A program made the position numbers and the translations under genes. Below the pieces are notes generated by a model that was not told the DNA's origin, did not search any database, and worked only from the letters and a program-made list of their open reading frames with translations. From assembly GCA_045661205.1 (NCBI GenBank), contig JAZRFE010000058.1, positions 1 to 53,977 of the forward strand: 53,977 bases of DNA, written 5' to 3'. The DNA is from HGM04593 sp045661205. GTDB taxonomy: Bacteria; Bacteroidota; Bacteroidia; Bacteroidales; Bacteroidaceae. Numbering within the stretch: position 1 is the stretch's first letter; every line of letters starts with the position of its first letter. Positions 33,519 through 42,726 of the stretch are shown here, in pieces.

Positions 33519-35359
33519 TTAGTAAGATGAATAAATTGACCATGTTGGTCTATCACAAGGAGTATGAGGGTTTCCTCAATGGCTTGCGTGAAGCGGGTGT
33601 GGTGCATGTGGCCGAGAAAAACAGCGGTTCGGCGGTAACTCCCGAATTGCAGGCATTGTTGGCCGAGCATGCGCGTTGCGAGAAACTTATCAAGAGACTC
33701 GAAATGGTAGCTCCCAATAACTCTGTTCATGCAGGTGGTTGTGATAATGCTCAGCTTGTAGAGGAGAAGTGCGAGAATCTTTTCAAACGTCTTGAGAAAC
33801 TCCAGCAAGAAAAACTTGCTCTTGAAAAGGACATTGCAACAATGAGCGTTTGGGGCGACTTCGACAACTCTGTTTTCGATAAGTTGGCCGATGCAGGTTA
33901 TGCGATACGTTTCTATCAGGTGCAGGAGCAGTCTTTCAACCCCGAATGGTACGAGCTGTACAATGCAGTTGTTATTAACAAGCTCTCTTCCAAGTGCTAT
34001 TTTGTAACAGTAACGGATAAGAACGTCGATTTTGAGATTGAGGCCGAGACTGCACGTCTCTCTTCGTCTTCACTTGGCAAACTTAAAGCCGACCTTGAAG
34101 AAAATTCGGCGAATATTATTACAGCAACCGATATGTTGCGTAGCTGCGCCGAGGAGTATATGCCTTTGTTGCGTGCTTATGGCAAGCAGATTCAGAAGAA
34201 TATCGAATTTTCAAAGGTGATGCTCGATGGCGAGAAAATCTCCGACGACAAACTTGTGTTGCTCGAAGGTTGGGTGCCCGAGGATAGTGTTGCCACAGCA
34301 AAGGCTTTCCTCGATGGTAGCAGTGCTTTTTACGAGATGCGCGCAGCTAAGCGTGGCGACAATGCTCCCGTGAAGTTGAAGAATAATGCCTATACACGTA
34401 TGTACGAAGTACTTACAAAGATGTATGGTATGCCCGGTTCTACCGACTTCGACCCCACGCCTATTGTGGCTCCCTTCTTCTCGCTCTTCTTTGCATTCTG
34501 TATGGGAGATGCAGGTTACGGACTCATCCTCATTCTGCTTGGATTCCTGCTCAAGAAAAAGTTGGGCAAGGATATGGCGGGAATGATGAATCTTGTAATC
34601 ACACTCGGTATTTTCACCACAGTGATAGGTGCTCTTCTTGGAACATTCTTTGGTATCAGCCTCATCGGTTCTGATATTCCCGAGAAATTTAAGAGCTTTA
34701 TCATTTCGGGTAATGTGGAACTTTTCGGCTCTACATACGACAAGCAGATGATTCTTGCACTTGCCATCGGTGTTGTGCATATATCTATCGCTATGACAGT
34801 GAAGGCTATTAACAGCACTTTCTTCTATGGCTTCAAAGAGTCGCTGAGCACATGGGGCTGGTGGCTTGTGGTTGTAGGTGGTGTTGTGATAGGTACACTC
34901 TCATTTATGAGCCTTATTCCCGCCGAGGTTTCAAAATGGGCATTCATTGCCGTTGGAGGATTGGGCGCGATAGGTATCTATGTGCTCAACAATCTCAAAC
35001 GCAATGTCTTTGCCAATATCGGTGCCGGATTGTGGGATACTTACAATATGGCAGCGGGACTTTTGGGTGACGTTCTTTCATATATCCGTCTGTTTGCCTT
35101 GGGTCTTGCCGGTGGTATGTTGGGACAGACTTTCAACAGTCTTGCCATGATGGTTGTAGATGGAAAAGAGGGATTTGGAGCTGTGCTCGGCTGGGTAGGA
35201 TTCGGAGTGATAATCATTATCGGTCACACGTTGAATATCGCAATGTCGTGCCTCAGTGCATTTGTGCACCCCTTGCGTCTTACATTCGTCGAATATTTCA
35301 AAAACGCCGGTTACGAAGGTAAGGGCGTAGAATACAAACCTTTTAAAAATAAAGAATAA
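33515..35359 (+). CDS. ntpI: V-type ATPase subunit I (a-type stator)
   Basis: 614 residues. N-terminal soluble arm (about 1-300) with coiled-coil segments, then a membrane half with several helices (from DPTPIVAPFFSLFFAFCMGDAGYG near 310). The ion-channel arginine is R525 in LSYIRLFALGLAGG, the residue that releases the ion from the K-ring Glu. Together with K it forms the ion path. It begins by a 4-nt overlap with D. Confidence 0.93.
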   Translation: MISKMNKLTMLVYHKEYEGFLNGLREAGVVHVAEKNSGSAVTPELQALLAEHARCEKLIKRLEMVAPNNSVHAGGCDNAQLVEEKCENLFKRLEKLQQEKLALEKDIATMSVWGDFDNSVFDKLADAGYAIRFYQVQEQSFNPEWYELYNAVVINKLSSKCYFVTVTDKNVDFEIEAETARLSSSSLGKLKADLEENSANIITATDMLRSCAEEYMPLLRAYGKQIQKNIEFSKVMLDGEKISDDKLVLLEGWVPEDSVATAKAFLDGSSAFYEMRAAKRGDNAPVKLKNNAYTRMYEVLTKMYGMPGSTDFDPTPIVAPFFSLFFAFCMGDAGYGLILILLGFLLKKKLGKDMAGMMNLVITLGIFTTVIGALLGTFFGISLIGSDIPEKFKSFIISGNVELFGSTYDKQMILALAIGVVHISIAMTVKAINSTFFYGFKESLSTWGWWLVVVGGVVIGTLSFMSLIPAEVSKWAFIAVGGLGAIGIYVLNNLKRNVFANIGAGLWDTYNMAAGLLGDVLSYIRLFALGLAGGMLGQTFNSLAMMVVDGKEGFGAVLGWVGFGVIIIIGHTLNIAMSCLSAFVHPLRLTFVEYFKNAGYEGKGVEYKPFKNKE

Positions 35360-35384
35360 TAATAAATAATAAAAACTAAACATT

Positions 35385-35804
35385 ATGAACGAATTATTAG
35401 GTTATTTGGGAATGGGTCTCATGTTGGGACTCGCTGGTATTGGAAGCTGCTATGGTACATCAATCGCTGGTAATGCAGCTGAGGGTGCATTGAAAAAAGA
35501 TCCTTCAAAGTCGGCAGGTTACATGATTCTTTCTGCTCTTCCCGCTACACAGGGTCTCTATGGTTTCTTGGCTTTCTTGCTTCACTTTGGTAAAGTAACA
35601 GCTGAGACAGGTACATTGTGGTTCGGTGTTGGTATTGGCGTTGGTCTCGTTTGTCTTTTCTCTGCTATCCGTCAGGGTCAGGTTTGTGCAAACGGTATCG
35701 TTGGTCTTTCTCAGGGTCACGACGTGCAGACAAACACTATGATTTATGCTGCTTTCCCCGAGTTCTACGCTATTCTTGCGTTGGTAGCAACATTCTTGGT
35801 GTAA
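35385..35804 (+). CDS. ntpK: V-type ATPase subunit K (rotor ring), Na+-type ligands
   Basis: 139 residues, four membrane helices from two fused hairpins. Sequence shows L52-P-A-T55-Q56 in the second helix, Q97 in RQGQVC, and E126 in PEFYAIL. These correspond to Leu61, Thr64, Gln65, Gln110 and Glu139, the Na+ ligands in the Enterococcus hirae NtpK ring (known structure). All are kept, so Na+ rather than H+ is the likely coupling ion (inference). The first hairpin, as in NtpK, lacks its own carboxylate. Last gene of the operon, followed by a strong terminator. Confidence 0.93.
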   Translation: MNELLGYLGMGLMLGLAGIGSCYGTSIAGNAAEGALKKDPSKSAGYMILSALPATQGLYGFLAFLLHFGKVTAETGTLWFGVGIGVGLVCLFSAIRQGQVCANGIVGLSQGHDVQTNTMIYAAFPEFYAILALVATFLV

Positions 35805-35838
35805 TTAGTTAAATTATAAACTTTTCTATAAAAAAAAA

Positions 35839-35870
35839 CGCCGTTTCCACGAAACGGCGCTTTTTGTTTG
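35839..35870 (+). terminator. Terminator of the V-ATPase operon
   Basis: 9-bp GC-rich stem (35839-35847 with 35851-35859), loop CAC, T-run after it. Confidence 0.9.
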
Positions 35871-36027
35871 CTATTTGCTAATGTAAGTAATGAAATGGTG
35901 TAAGAATTTACTATGGAGGTTTGTTTGGCTGTCATTATAACACCTGATATATTATTATATTAAACGGTGTAAAGTGTTGAATTTTCAATTACATAGTCTC
36001 TAAATTTTATTATTTGAAAAATTATAC

Positions 36028-36035
36028 TACCTTTG
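36028..36035 (+). promoter_or_regulatory. -7 box for glgA-glgP
   Basis: TACCTTTG, exact TAnnTTTG, 105 nt before glgA. The 155 nt between the previous terminator and this box hold nothing I recognise. Confidence 0.55.
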
Positions 36036-36041
36036 CACGCG

Positions 36042-36075
36042 AAAATAGAGAGAAGGAGGCCCTTCTCCCTATTTT
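36042..36075 (+). promoter_or_regulatory. First hairpin of the glgA leader
   Basis: 14 pairs with one A-C mismatch: 36042-36056 with 36061-36075, loop AGGC. Starts within about 7 nt of the predicted transcript start. Confidence 0.6.
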
Positions 36076-36089
36076 GTTATTATTGTACA

Positions 36090-36123
36090 GGGCAATTCCG
36101 GAGTGAATTGTCCGCGATTTTTT
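36090..36123 (+). terminator. Second hairpin plus T-run in the glgA leader
   Basis: 9-bp stem 36090-36098 with 36105-36113 (one G-U), 6-nt loop CGGAGT, then GCGA and six T residues ending at 36123, 17 nt before the glgA start. It looks like a leader terminator/attenuator; it may instead be a structured 5' UTR. Confidence 0.5.
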
Positions 36124-36139
36124 AATTTATATATTTAGA

Positions 36140-37804
36140 ATGAAAAATAATTTGTTGTCTCCCGATTTCTTGTTCGAGATTAGTTGGGAGGTATGTAACA
36201 AAGTGGGCGGCATATATACAGTAGTTTCTACAAAAGCCCGCACTTTGGCCAATCAAGAAGGCATCGAGGCTATATATATAGGTCCGGACTTGTGGGCAGA
36301 GAAAGAGAATCCCCTTTTCAAAGAAGACAAGATAATGTGGAAAGGCTGGGTGAAGAAGGCTGCCGAAGAGGGTATTAACGTGCGTTGCGGTTATTGGGAA
36401 ATTCCCGGCCGTCCCAAGGTGGTACTCGTCGATTTCAAACCCTATTTCGAGAATAAAGAGCAGCTTTATGCCGAGCTTTGGAACGATTTCCAGGTTGATT
36501 CATTGCATGGCTATGGCGACTACGACGACTCTATGATGTTCGGTTATGCTGCCGGTCGCATGATTGAGAGTTTCTACAAGTTCTATCTCAATGAGGATAA
36601 AAAGGTTGTTGTTCAGGCTCACGAGTGGCAGACAGGTTATGCTGCCCTTTATGTGAAGAAGAACCTTCCTCAGGCAGGAACAATCTTTACAACTCACGCT
36701 ACAAGCATTGGTCGCTCTATTGCATCGAACGGAAAGCCCCTCTACGACTATTTCGAGGGTTACAACGGCGACCAGATGGCTGCCGAGCTTAACGTTCAGT
36801 CGAAACATTCAGTAGAGAAGCAGACTGCTCACAATGTAGACTGCTTTACAACTGTCAGCGATCTTACAGCACGCGAGTGCGAGCTGCTTATCGAGCGCAA
36901 GATTGATGTTGTGCTCGAGAATGGTTTCGAGAAGGATTTCGTTCCTGCGGGTGCAAGCTTCACAAGCAAGCGCAAAAAGGCTCGCAAACTCAGAATACGT
37001 GCCGCCGAGGCTCTTACAGGTACAAAAATCTCTGACGATGCACTTCTTATCGGTCTTGGTGGCCGCATGGAGATGCGCAACAAGGGTATTGACCTATTCT
37101 TGCAGGCTGTGCGCGGTTTGAGAGACTCTAACGTTGAGCGTGATATTATCGCTTTTATCGATGTTCCCGCATGGATGGACACTGCACGCGAGGATTTGTG
37201 TGAGCGTTTGGCCGAGAAGAATGGCGAGTGGAGCACTCCTCTTGAGAATCCTTTCATTACTCACAAACTGCATAACATGAACGAGGATGCAATAGTTTGT
37301 GCCATCCGCAACCTCGGCCTCGACAAGGTGAGTGCCGACGACCGCGTGAAGGTGGTGTATGTTCCTTGTTATCTTAACGGCAGCGACGGCATCTTCAATA
37401 TGTCATATTACGATGTACTCATCGGTAACGACCTCAGCGTCTATCCCTCGTACTACGAGCCTTGGGGTTACACCCCGCTCGAGAGCGTTGCATTCCGCAT
37501 ACCTACTATTACAACCAACCTTGCAGGCTTTGGCCTTTGGGTGAACTCTCTGCTCGGAAAACAGGGCGAACTTAGTGATGGTGTGGAAGTTATTCAACGA
37601 ACAGACAGCAATTATTTTGAAATGTCTGATGTAATTACAAAAAATATTTGTACATTTGCGGCTCAAAATGAAAGCGATGTTGATGCAATAAGGAAAAAAG
37701 CTGCGAAAATTGCAGATAAAGCTCTATGGAAATGCTTTATACTTAACTATTTCGACGCATATGACTTTGCGCTGAAACAAGCTGAAACAAGAAAAAATAA
37801 ATAA
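36140..37804 (+). CDS. glgA: GT3-family glycogen synthase
   Basis: 554 residues. The N terminus LLSPDFLFEISWEVCNKVGGIYTVVSTKA (in pieces) matches the animal/fungal GT3 glycogen synthases, not the shorter bacterial GT5 GlgA. The C-terminal donor motif YPSYYEPWGYTPLESVA is the GT3 signature. It extends alpha-1,4-glucan from UDP- or ADP-glucose; donor preference is unknown. The phosphorylase starts 15 nt after, so synthesis and breakdown of glycogen are in one unit. The leader has two strong hairpins (36042-36123). Confidence 0.92.
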   Translation: MKNNLLSPDFLFEISWEVCNKVGGIYTVVSTKARTLANQEGIEAIYIGPDLWAEKENPLFKEDKIMWKGWVKKAAEEGINVRCGYWEIPGRPKVVLVDFKPYFENKEQLYAELWNDFQVDSLHGYGDYDDSMMFGYAAGRMIESFYKFYLNEDKKVVVQAHEWQTGYAALYVKKNLPQAGTIFTTHATSIGRSIASNGKPLYDYFEGYNGDQMAAELNVQSKHSVEKQTAHNVDCFTTVSDLTARECELLIERKIDVVLENGFEKDFVPAGASFTSKRKKARKLRIRAAEALTGTKISDDALLIGLGGRMEMRNKGIDLFLQAVRGLRDSNVERDIIAFIDVPAWMDTAREDLCERLAEKNGEWSTPLENPFITHKLHNMNEDAIVCAIRNLGLDKVSADDRVKVVYVPCYLNGSDGIFNMSYYDVLIGNDLSVYPSYYEPWGYTPLESVAFRIPTITTNLAGFGLWVNSLLGKQGELSDGVEVIQRTDSNYFEMSDVITKNICTFAAQNESDVDAIRKKAAKIADKALWKCFILNYFDAYDFALKQAETRKNK

Positions 37805-37819
37805 CAAAAGAAAAAAGAT

Positions 37820-40384
37820 ATGATTGAAATCAGTAATGCTAACATTCCTAGTTGGAAGACAATTAATGTAAAATCTCAGATACCCGAATCTTTGAAGAAA
37901 CTCGATACCATTGCTCACAACATGTGGTGGTCATGGAATCAGGATGCTAAAGATTTGTTTGCTATGCTCGACGAGAAACTCTACGCAGAGTGTGGCAAAA
38001 ACCCCGTTTTGTTGCTCGAGAAATTGGGCTTTGAAAGACTCGAAGAGCTCTCAAAGGACAAGAATGTTCTCGCAGCTTTGGATAGCGTATATTCACGTTT
38101 TGAGAAATATATGAGCGTTAAGCCCGATGCAAATAGACCTTCTGTTGCTTACTTCTGTATGGAGTACGGTCTTTCAAGCGTTCTTAAAATATATTCAGGT
38201 GGTCTTGGTGTTCTTGCCGGTGACTACCTTAAAGAGGCTTCTGACTCTAATGTTGACATGTGTGCAGTAGGTTTCCTTTACAGATATGGTTACTTTACAC
38301 AGGCTCTCTCAATGGATGGCTCACAGATTGCTAACTACGAGGCTCAGAACTTCAACACACTCCCCATCGAGCGCGTTATGGAGAGCAACGGTGTACCTAT
38401 GGTTATTGAGGTACCCTTCAACGACTTCAACGTACAGGCTAACGTATGGCGTGTAAATGTAGGTCGTGTACCCTTGTACCTCCTCGATACAGACTTCGAG
38501 CAGAACAGCGAGTACGACCGTCCTATCACTCACAAGCTCTATGGTGGCGACTGGGAGAACCGTTTGAAGCAGGAGATTCTTCTCGGTATCGGTGGTATGA
38601 TCATGCTCGAGAAACTCGGTATCAAGAAAGATATCTACCACTGTAATGAGGGTCACGCTGCATTGTGCAACCTCCACCGTCTCACACAGTACATCAAGGA
38701 TGGTTACACATTCGAGGAGGCTCTTGAGATTGTACGTTCAAGCTCTCTTTACACTGTACACACTCCCGTTCCCGCAGGTCACGACTACTTCGACGAGGCT
38801 CTCTTCAGCAAATATATGAGAAACTATCCCGCAAAGCTCAATATCACTTGGGACGAGCTTATGGGTATGGGCCGCATCAATGCTAAAGACAAGTCAGAGC
38901 GTTTCTGTATGTCTACATTCGCTTGCAACACTTGCCAGGAGATTAACGGTGTGAGCCGTCTGCACGGTAAGGTATCTAAATATATGTTTGCAGGTATCTG
39001 GAAGGGTTATTTCGCAGAGGAGAACCACGTAGGTTACGTAACTAACGGTGTTCACTTCCCCACATGGGTTGCTCCCGAGTGGGATGCTCTCTACACAAAA
39101 TACTTCGACGCTACTTTCCACGGCGACCAGTCTAACGCAAGCATCTGGGAGGCTATCTACAATGTTCCCAACGATGAAATCTGGGCTATCAGAAAGCAGT
39201 TGAAGAGCAAGCTCATCGACCACATCCGCCAGTCATTCAAAGAGAACTGGTTGAAGAATCAGGGCGATCCCATGCGCATTGTTAATTTGCTTGACAAGAT
39301 CAACCCCAATGCGTTGCTTATCGGTTTCGGTCGTCGTTTCGCAACATACAAACGTGCTCACCTCCTCTTCACCGACCTTGAGCGTCTTGCTCAGATCGTT
39401 AACAACGAGGAGCGTCCCATCCAGTTCCTCTTCACAGGTAAGGCTCACCCCCACGATGGTGCAGGTCAGGGCTTGATTAAGAAGATTATGGAAATCTCTA
39501 AGATGCCTCAGTTCCTCGGCAAGATTATCTTCCTCGAGAACTACGATATGGATTTGGCTAAGATGCTCGTTTCTGGTGTTGATATCTGGATGAATACTCC
39601 TACACGTCCTTTGGAGGCATCAGGTACATCAGGCGAGAAGGCTCTTATGAACGGTGTTCTCAACCTCTCTGTCCTCGACGGATGGTGGTGCGAGGGTTAC
39701 AAACCCGGTGCAGGTTGGGCGTTGAAAGAGCAGCGTACTTATCAGAACCAGGAGCACCAGGATCAGCTCGATGCTGCTACAATCTACGCTCTCCTCGAGA
39801 ACGAGATTCTCCCCCTCTTCCACGACAACAGAGGTGGTAAGGAGTACTCTGACGAGTGGGTTAAGTTCATCAAGAACTCTATCGCTCAGGTAGCACCTCA
39901 CTTCACAATGAAACGTCAGCTCGACGACTATTACAGCAAGTTCTACAACAAGCAGGCTAAACGTTTCCACCACTTGATGGAGGATGATGCTAAGGCAGCT
40001 CGCACACTCGCTTCATGGAAGGAGCAGGTTGCTGCAAGATGGAACGAGATTGAGGTTGTTTCTATCGAGAAAGACGAGGATGTTGTTAACGGCAACATGG
40101 AGGTTGGTAAGAGCTATTCTATCTCTATGGTTATCGACGAGAAGGGTCTTAACAACGCAGTAGGTGTTGAGCTTGTTACTCTCACAACAGACAACAACGG
40201 TAACGATGTTATCTACTCTATTGAGCCTATGGAAATGGTTAAACAGGAGGGTAACCTCTTTACATTCAATATCAAATATTCGTTGAACAACGCAGGTGCA
40301 TTTAAAGTTTGCTACCGTATCTATCCCAAACACGAGGAGCTTCCTCACCGTCAGGACTTCGCGTTTGTAAAATGGATGGCGTAA
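37820..40384 (+). CDS. glgP: Alpha-glucan (glycogen) phosphorylase, GT35
   Basis: 854 residues. It releases glucose-1-phosphate from glycogen with a PLP cofactor. Conserved parts: HNMWWSWNQDAKDLF near the N terminus (about 33-47), YFCMEYGL, NEGHAALCN, NTPTRPLEASGTSGEKALMNG (about 592-612, in pieces) with the PLP-binding Lys-region, and DGWWCEGY. The SGTSGEKALMNG-VLNLSVLDGWW form is that of the bacterial/archaeal phosphorylases that lack the animal allosteric sites. Second gene of the glycogen unit. Confidence 0.95.
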   Translation: MIEISNANIPSWKTINVKSQIPESLKKLDTIAHNMWWSWNQDAKDLFAMLDEKLYAECGKNPVLLLEKLGFERLEELSKDKNVLAALDSVYSRFEKYMSVKPDANRPSVAYFCMEYGLSSVLKIYSGGLGVLAGDYLKEASDSNVDMCAVGFLYRYGYFTQALSMDGSQIANYEAQNFNTLPIERVMESNGVPMVIEVPFNDFNVQANVWRVNVGRVPLYLLDTDFEQNSEYDRPITHKLYGGDWENRLKQEILLGIGGMIMLEKLGIKKDIYHCNEGHAALCNLHRLTQYIKDGYTFEEALEIVRSSSLYTVHTPVPAGHDYFDEALFSKYMRNYPAKLNITWDELMGMGRINAKDKSERFCMSTFACNTCQEINGVSRLHGKVSKYMFAGIWKGYFAEENHVGYVTNGVHFPTWVAPEWDALYTKYFDATFHGDQSNASIWEAIYNVPNDEIWAIRKQLKSKLIDHIRQSFKENWLKNQGDPMRIVNLLDKINPNALLIGFGRRFATYKRAHLLFTDLERLAQIVNNEERPIQFLFTGKAHPHDGAGQGLIKKIMEISKMPQFLGKIIFLENYDMDLAKMLVSGVDIWMNTPTRPLEASGTSGEKALMNGVLNLSVLDGWWCEGYKPGAGWALKEQRTYQNQEHQDQLDAATIYALLENEILPLFHDNRGGKEYSDEWVKFIKNSIAQVAPHFTMKRQLDDYYSKFYNKQAKRFHHLMEDDAKAARTLASWKEQVAARWNEIEVVSIEKDEDVVNGNMEVGKSYSISMVIDEKGLNNAVGVELVTLTTDNNGNDVIYSIEPMEMVKQEGNLFTFNIKYSLNNAGAFKVCYRIYPKHEELPHRQDFAFVKWMA

Positions 40385-40402
40385 CAACGTACTATTTTAA
40401 GC

Positions 40403-40441
40403 AAAAAAATCGGACCGAAAATTTTCAGTCCGATTTTTTTT
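40403..40441. terminator. Bidirectional terminator, glgP and GNAT gene
   Basis: Arms AAAAAAATCGGAC and GTCCGATTTTTTT around a 12-nt loop; the GNAT stop lies inside its right edge. Confidence 0.85.
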
Positions 40442-40976
40442 ATTTTCCGTAAACTTCGCGGTAGATGATGCTTTTAATTTGCTCGAAGTTTTTGTCTGCA
40501 TCCACTTCGCACGTCATCAGGTACATGGGAATTTCGTTGCTGTCGGCGCGATAGGCAGGCTGTATGTACTCTTTCTCGCAGAGCGTCAATCCACAGCGTT
40601 GGTAAAAGGCTATACGTCGGAGGCTTGTTTCGTCGGTGGGTTTCTCCACTTCGAGAACAATACTCCGCTTGTTTTCTATAACCCTTTTTATTGCAGATGC
40701 TCCGTATCCGCTGTTCCTTAGCGTAGGCACTATCGCGAAATGCTCCACGTAGGTGAATGTGTCGAATTTCCAATAGCTGATGATGCCCACAGGAGTGGTG
40801 GAGTCGTAAATGATGTTCATGTGGAAATTCTCGCGCTCTTGTACAAATCTCCTCTGCTCTTCGAGGCTGCGATATTCGTCGCATGGGAACGATTCTACAA
40901 GTAATCTTTCAGTGAAGATATAGTCTTCGCTCCCTGCATCGGTCACTCTCTTAAAAATAATCTCTTTGCAATCCAT
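40440..40976 (-). CDS. GNAT-family acetyltransferase
   Basis: 178 residues. The acetyl-CoA fold is seen in VEHFAIVPTLRNSGYGASAIKRVI (about 75-98, in pieces) with the pyrophosphate-binding R/G pattern RNSGYG. It acetylates an amine on an unknown substrate. It is convergent with glgP and shares its terminator; the upstream 200 nt (40977-41187) carry no clear promoter and no gene. Confidence 0.8.
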   Translation of the reverse strand: MDCKEIIFKRVTDAGSEDYIFTERLLVESFPCDEYRSLEEQRRFVQERENFHMNIIYDSTTPVGIISYWKFDTFTYVEHFAIVPTLRNSGYGASAIKRVIENKRSIVLEVEKPTDETSLRRIAFYQRCGLTLCEKEYIQPAYRADSNEIPMYLMTCEVDADKNFEQIKSIIYREVYGK

Positions 40977-41125
40977 TCTCTTTGTTGTAATAGTGCGTAT
41001 TTAAAAATTGCTGCCGAGCAGTAATGACAATGTGGAATATTGTATCTCTTTTATCATAATCTCCTCTCCTGCGAATATATGTAAAAATTCTCACTATTTA
41101 TTCTTATATCTTGCATTAAAAGAAA

Positions 41126-41162
41126 AATCCGAAGAGTTTCTCTCGTGAAAACTCTTCGGATT
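41126..41162 (-). terminator. Terminator of the rubrerythrin gene
   Basis: Arms AATCCGAAGAGTTT and AAACTCTTCGGATT (41126-41139, 41148-41162), then a T-rich run on the minus strand. Confidence 0.8.
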
Positions 41163-41187
41163 GTGTCGGGGTTCTCCCTTCTGCTTT

Positions 41188-41850
41188 TTAGTAGTTCTCT
41201 TTTCTCACTTCAAAGTAGCTCTGTGAGTATTTGCAGACGGGGCACACTTTGGGGGCTTTCTTGCTTACTACAAGGTGTCCGCATATACGGCACTCCCACA
41301 TCACCTGCTCGCCCTTTTCGAATACCTGCTGCATCTCTACATTGTGGAGCAGTTTGCGGTAGCGCTCTTCGTGCGATTTCTCGATAGCTGCTACACGACG
41401 GAAACGTGCTGCAAGTTCGGTAAATCCTTCCTCTTCTGCGTCTTTGGCGAAACGCTCGTACATGTCGGTCCACTCATAGTTCTCGCCCTCGGCTGCATGC
41501 AACAGATTGGCTGCTGTGTTTCCTATGCCTCCAAGCTCGTCGTACCACAGACGTGCATGCTCCTGCTCGTTACGTGCTGTCTGCAAGAAGATTGCTGCAA
41601 GCTGGTCGTATCCTTCGCGTGATGCAATCTCGGCAAAATAGGTGTATTTATTGCGTGCCTGGCTCTCACCCGCGAATCCTTCCAACAGGTTCTTCTCGGT
41701 CTTAGTGCCTGCGTATTTGTTTACTTTTGAAATCTCCTCGGCTGTCTCCTCGAAATATGATGAGGGCTTTTTACATACAGGACAGGTGAACTCCTCGTTC
41801 ATCTCTCCTTCGTGGCTGTAACCGCACACTGTGCAACGATATTTTTTCAT
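41188..41850 (-). CDS. rbr: Rubrerythrin with two rubredoxin-like domains
   Basis: 220 residues. A rubredoxin-like Fe(SCys)4 motif at the N terminus (YRCTVCGYSHEGE, then CPVCKK) precedes the ferritin-like diiron four-helix bundle (about 48-180; EGFAGESQARNKY, NEQEHARLW, AAIEKSHEERY). A second rubredoxin motif (WECRICGHLV, then CPVCKYSQSYFEV) closes it. Ordinary rubrerythrin has only the C-terminal one. It reduces H2O2 in anaerobes. The minus-strand -7 box TAACTTTG at 41888-41881 is 31 nt upstream. The extra domain may aid electron delivery. Confidence 0.92.
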   Translation of the reverse strand: MKKYRCTVCGYSHEGEMNEEFTCPVCKKPSSYFEETAEEISKVNKYAGTKTEKNLLEGFAGESQARNKYTYFAEIASREGYDQLAAIFLQTARNEQEHARLWYDELGGIGNTAANLLHAAEGENYEWTDMYERFAKDAEEEGFTELAARFRRVAAIEKSHEERYRKLLHNVEMQQVFEKGEQVMWECRICGHLVVSKKAPKVCPVCKYSQSYFEVRKENY

Positions 41851-41880
41851 GGTATTTTTTATTTAGATGTTTTTGGTTTT

Positions 41881-41888
41881 CAAAGTTA
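41881..41888 (-). promoter_or_regulatory. -7 box for rbr
   Basis: Minus-strand TAACTTTG, exact TAnnTTTG. Confidence 0.5.
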
Positions 41889-41965
41889 ATAAAATTGTTT
41901 GTACTATTTTTCTTTTGTAATAAACAATTTTGTGTGCTGTTTTGTTCGCTGATATTGAACTTTTT

Positions 41966-42718
41966 TTATTCTTTGCTCCAAATTTCCCACGAAGCGAGTG
42001 CTTGAAGATACCACATTTCGTATCCGCTTTTGGTGCGCGCGCCTGCTGCGCGACCTTTTTGCAGGAAGAGTGTATCCTCGGGGTTGTAGACAATATCGTA
42101 CAATGTGTGTCTGCTTGTGAGTTGTTCGTAGGGAATTTCGGGACATTGGTCCACTCCATGACCCACCATTCCCAGCGGGGTGCAGTTTACGACTACTGTG
42201 TGCGACTCCATAATTTCGGGGGTGATATCTGCGTAGCTTATTGCATCTTCGCTTGCTTTGCGCGAGACTGAGAGTACTTCGAGTCCCAATTCCTTCAAGG
42301 CATAAATGATGGCTTTGGATGCGCCACCGGTGCCCAGCACCATCGCTCTTTTGTCGTCGTTACACAGTAGCGGAGCTATGGAACGCGAGAAGCCTATTAC
42401 GTCGCTGTTGTAGCCATATAGTCGGGGAGTGCCGTCGATGTCGTGTTTCACCTTCACTACGTTTACTGCATTTATTCCCTTTGCTTCGTCGCTCATGCCC
42501 GCCAAAAAGTCCATCACTTGCAGTTTGTAGGGGATTGTTACGTTGAAGCCGCGCAGGGTGGGGTGCTCTTTCAGCACCTGTGTCAGTTTGTCGATGCTTT
42601 CAATCTCAAAGGGGATATATTCTGCATCGATGTTCTCGTCGGCGAATTTCTTGTTGAAGAATGCTGGCGATGCCGATTGTGCAAGAGGGTAGCCTATAAT
42701 TCCGTACTCATTTTTCAT
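41966..42718 (-). CDS. aroE: Shikimate dehydrogenase
   Basis: 250 residues from the ATG at 42718 (MKNEYGIIGYPLAQSASPAFF); in-frame ATG at 42763 would add 15 residues and lies inside a hairpin. It reduces 3-dehydroshikimate with NADPH in aromatic amino acid synthesis. The shikimate pocket is GYPLAQSASP (9-18) with the catalytic lysine K65 in NVTIPYKLQ; GYNSDVIGF follows. The NADPH loop is MVLGTGGASKA. Third gene of phoH-purC-aroE, 103 nt after purC. Confidence 0.92.
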   Translation of the reverse strand: MKNEYGIIGYPLAQSASPAFFNKKFADENIDAEYIPFEIESIDKLTQVLKEHPTLRGFNVTIPYKLQVMDFLAGMSDEAKGINAVNVVKVKHDIDGTPRLYGYNSDVIGFSRSIAPLLCNDDKRAMVLGTGGASKAIIYALKELGLEVLSVSRKASEDAISYADITPEIMESHTVVVNCTPLGMVGHGVDQCPEIPYEQLTSRHTLYDIVYNPEDTLFLQKGRAAGARTKSGYEMWYLQALASWEIWSKE

Positions 42719-42726
42719 GCTGTCTC

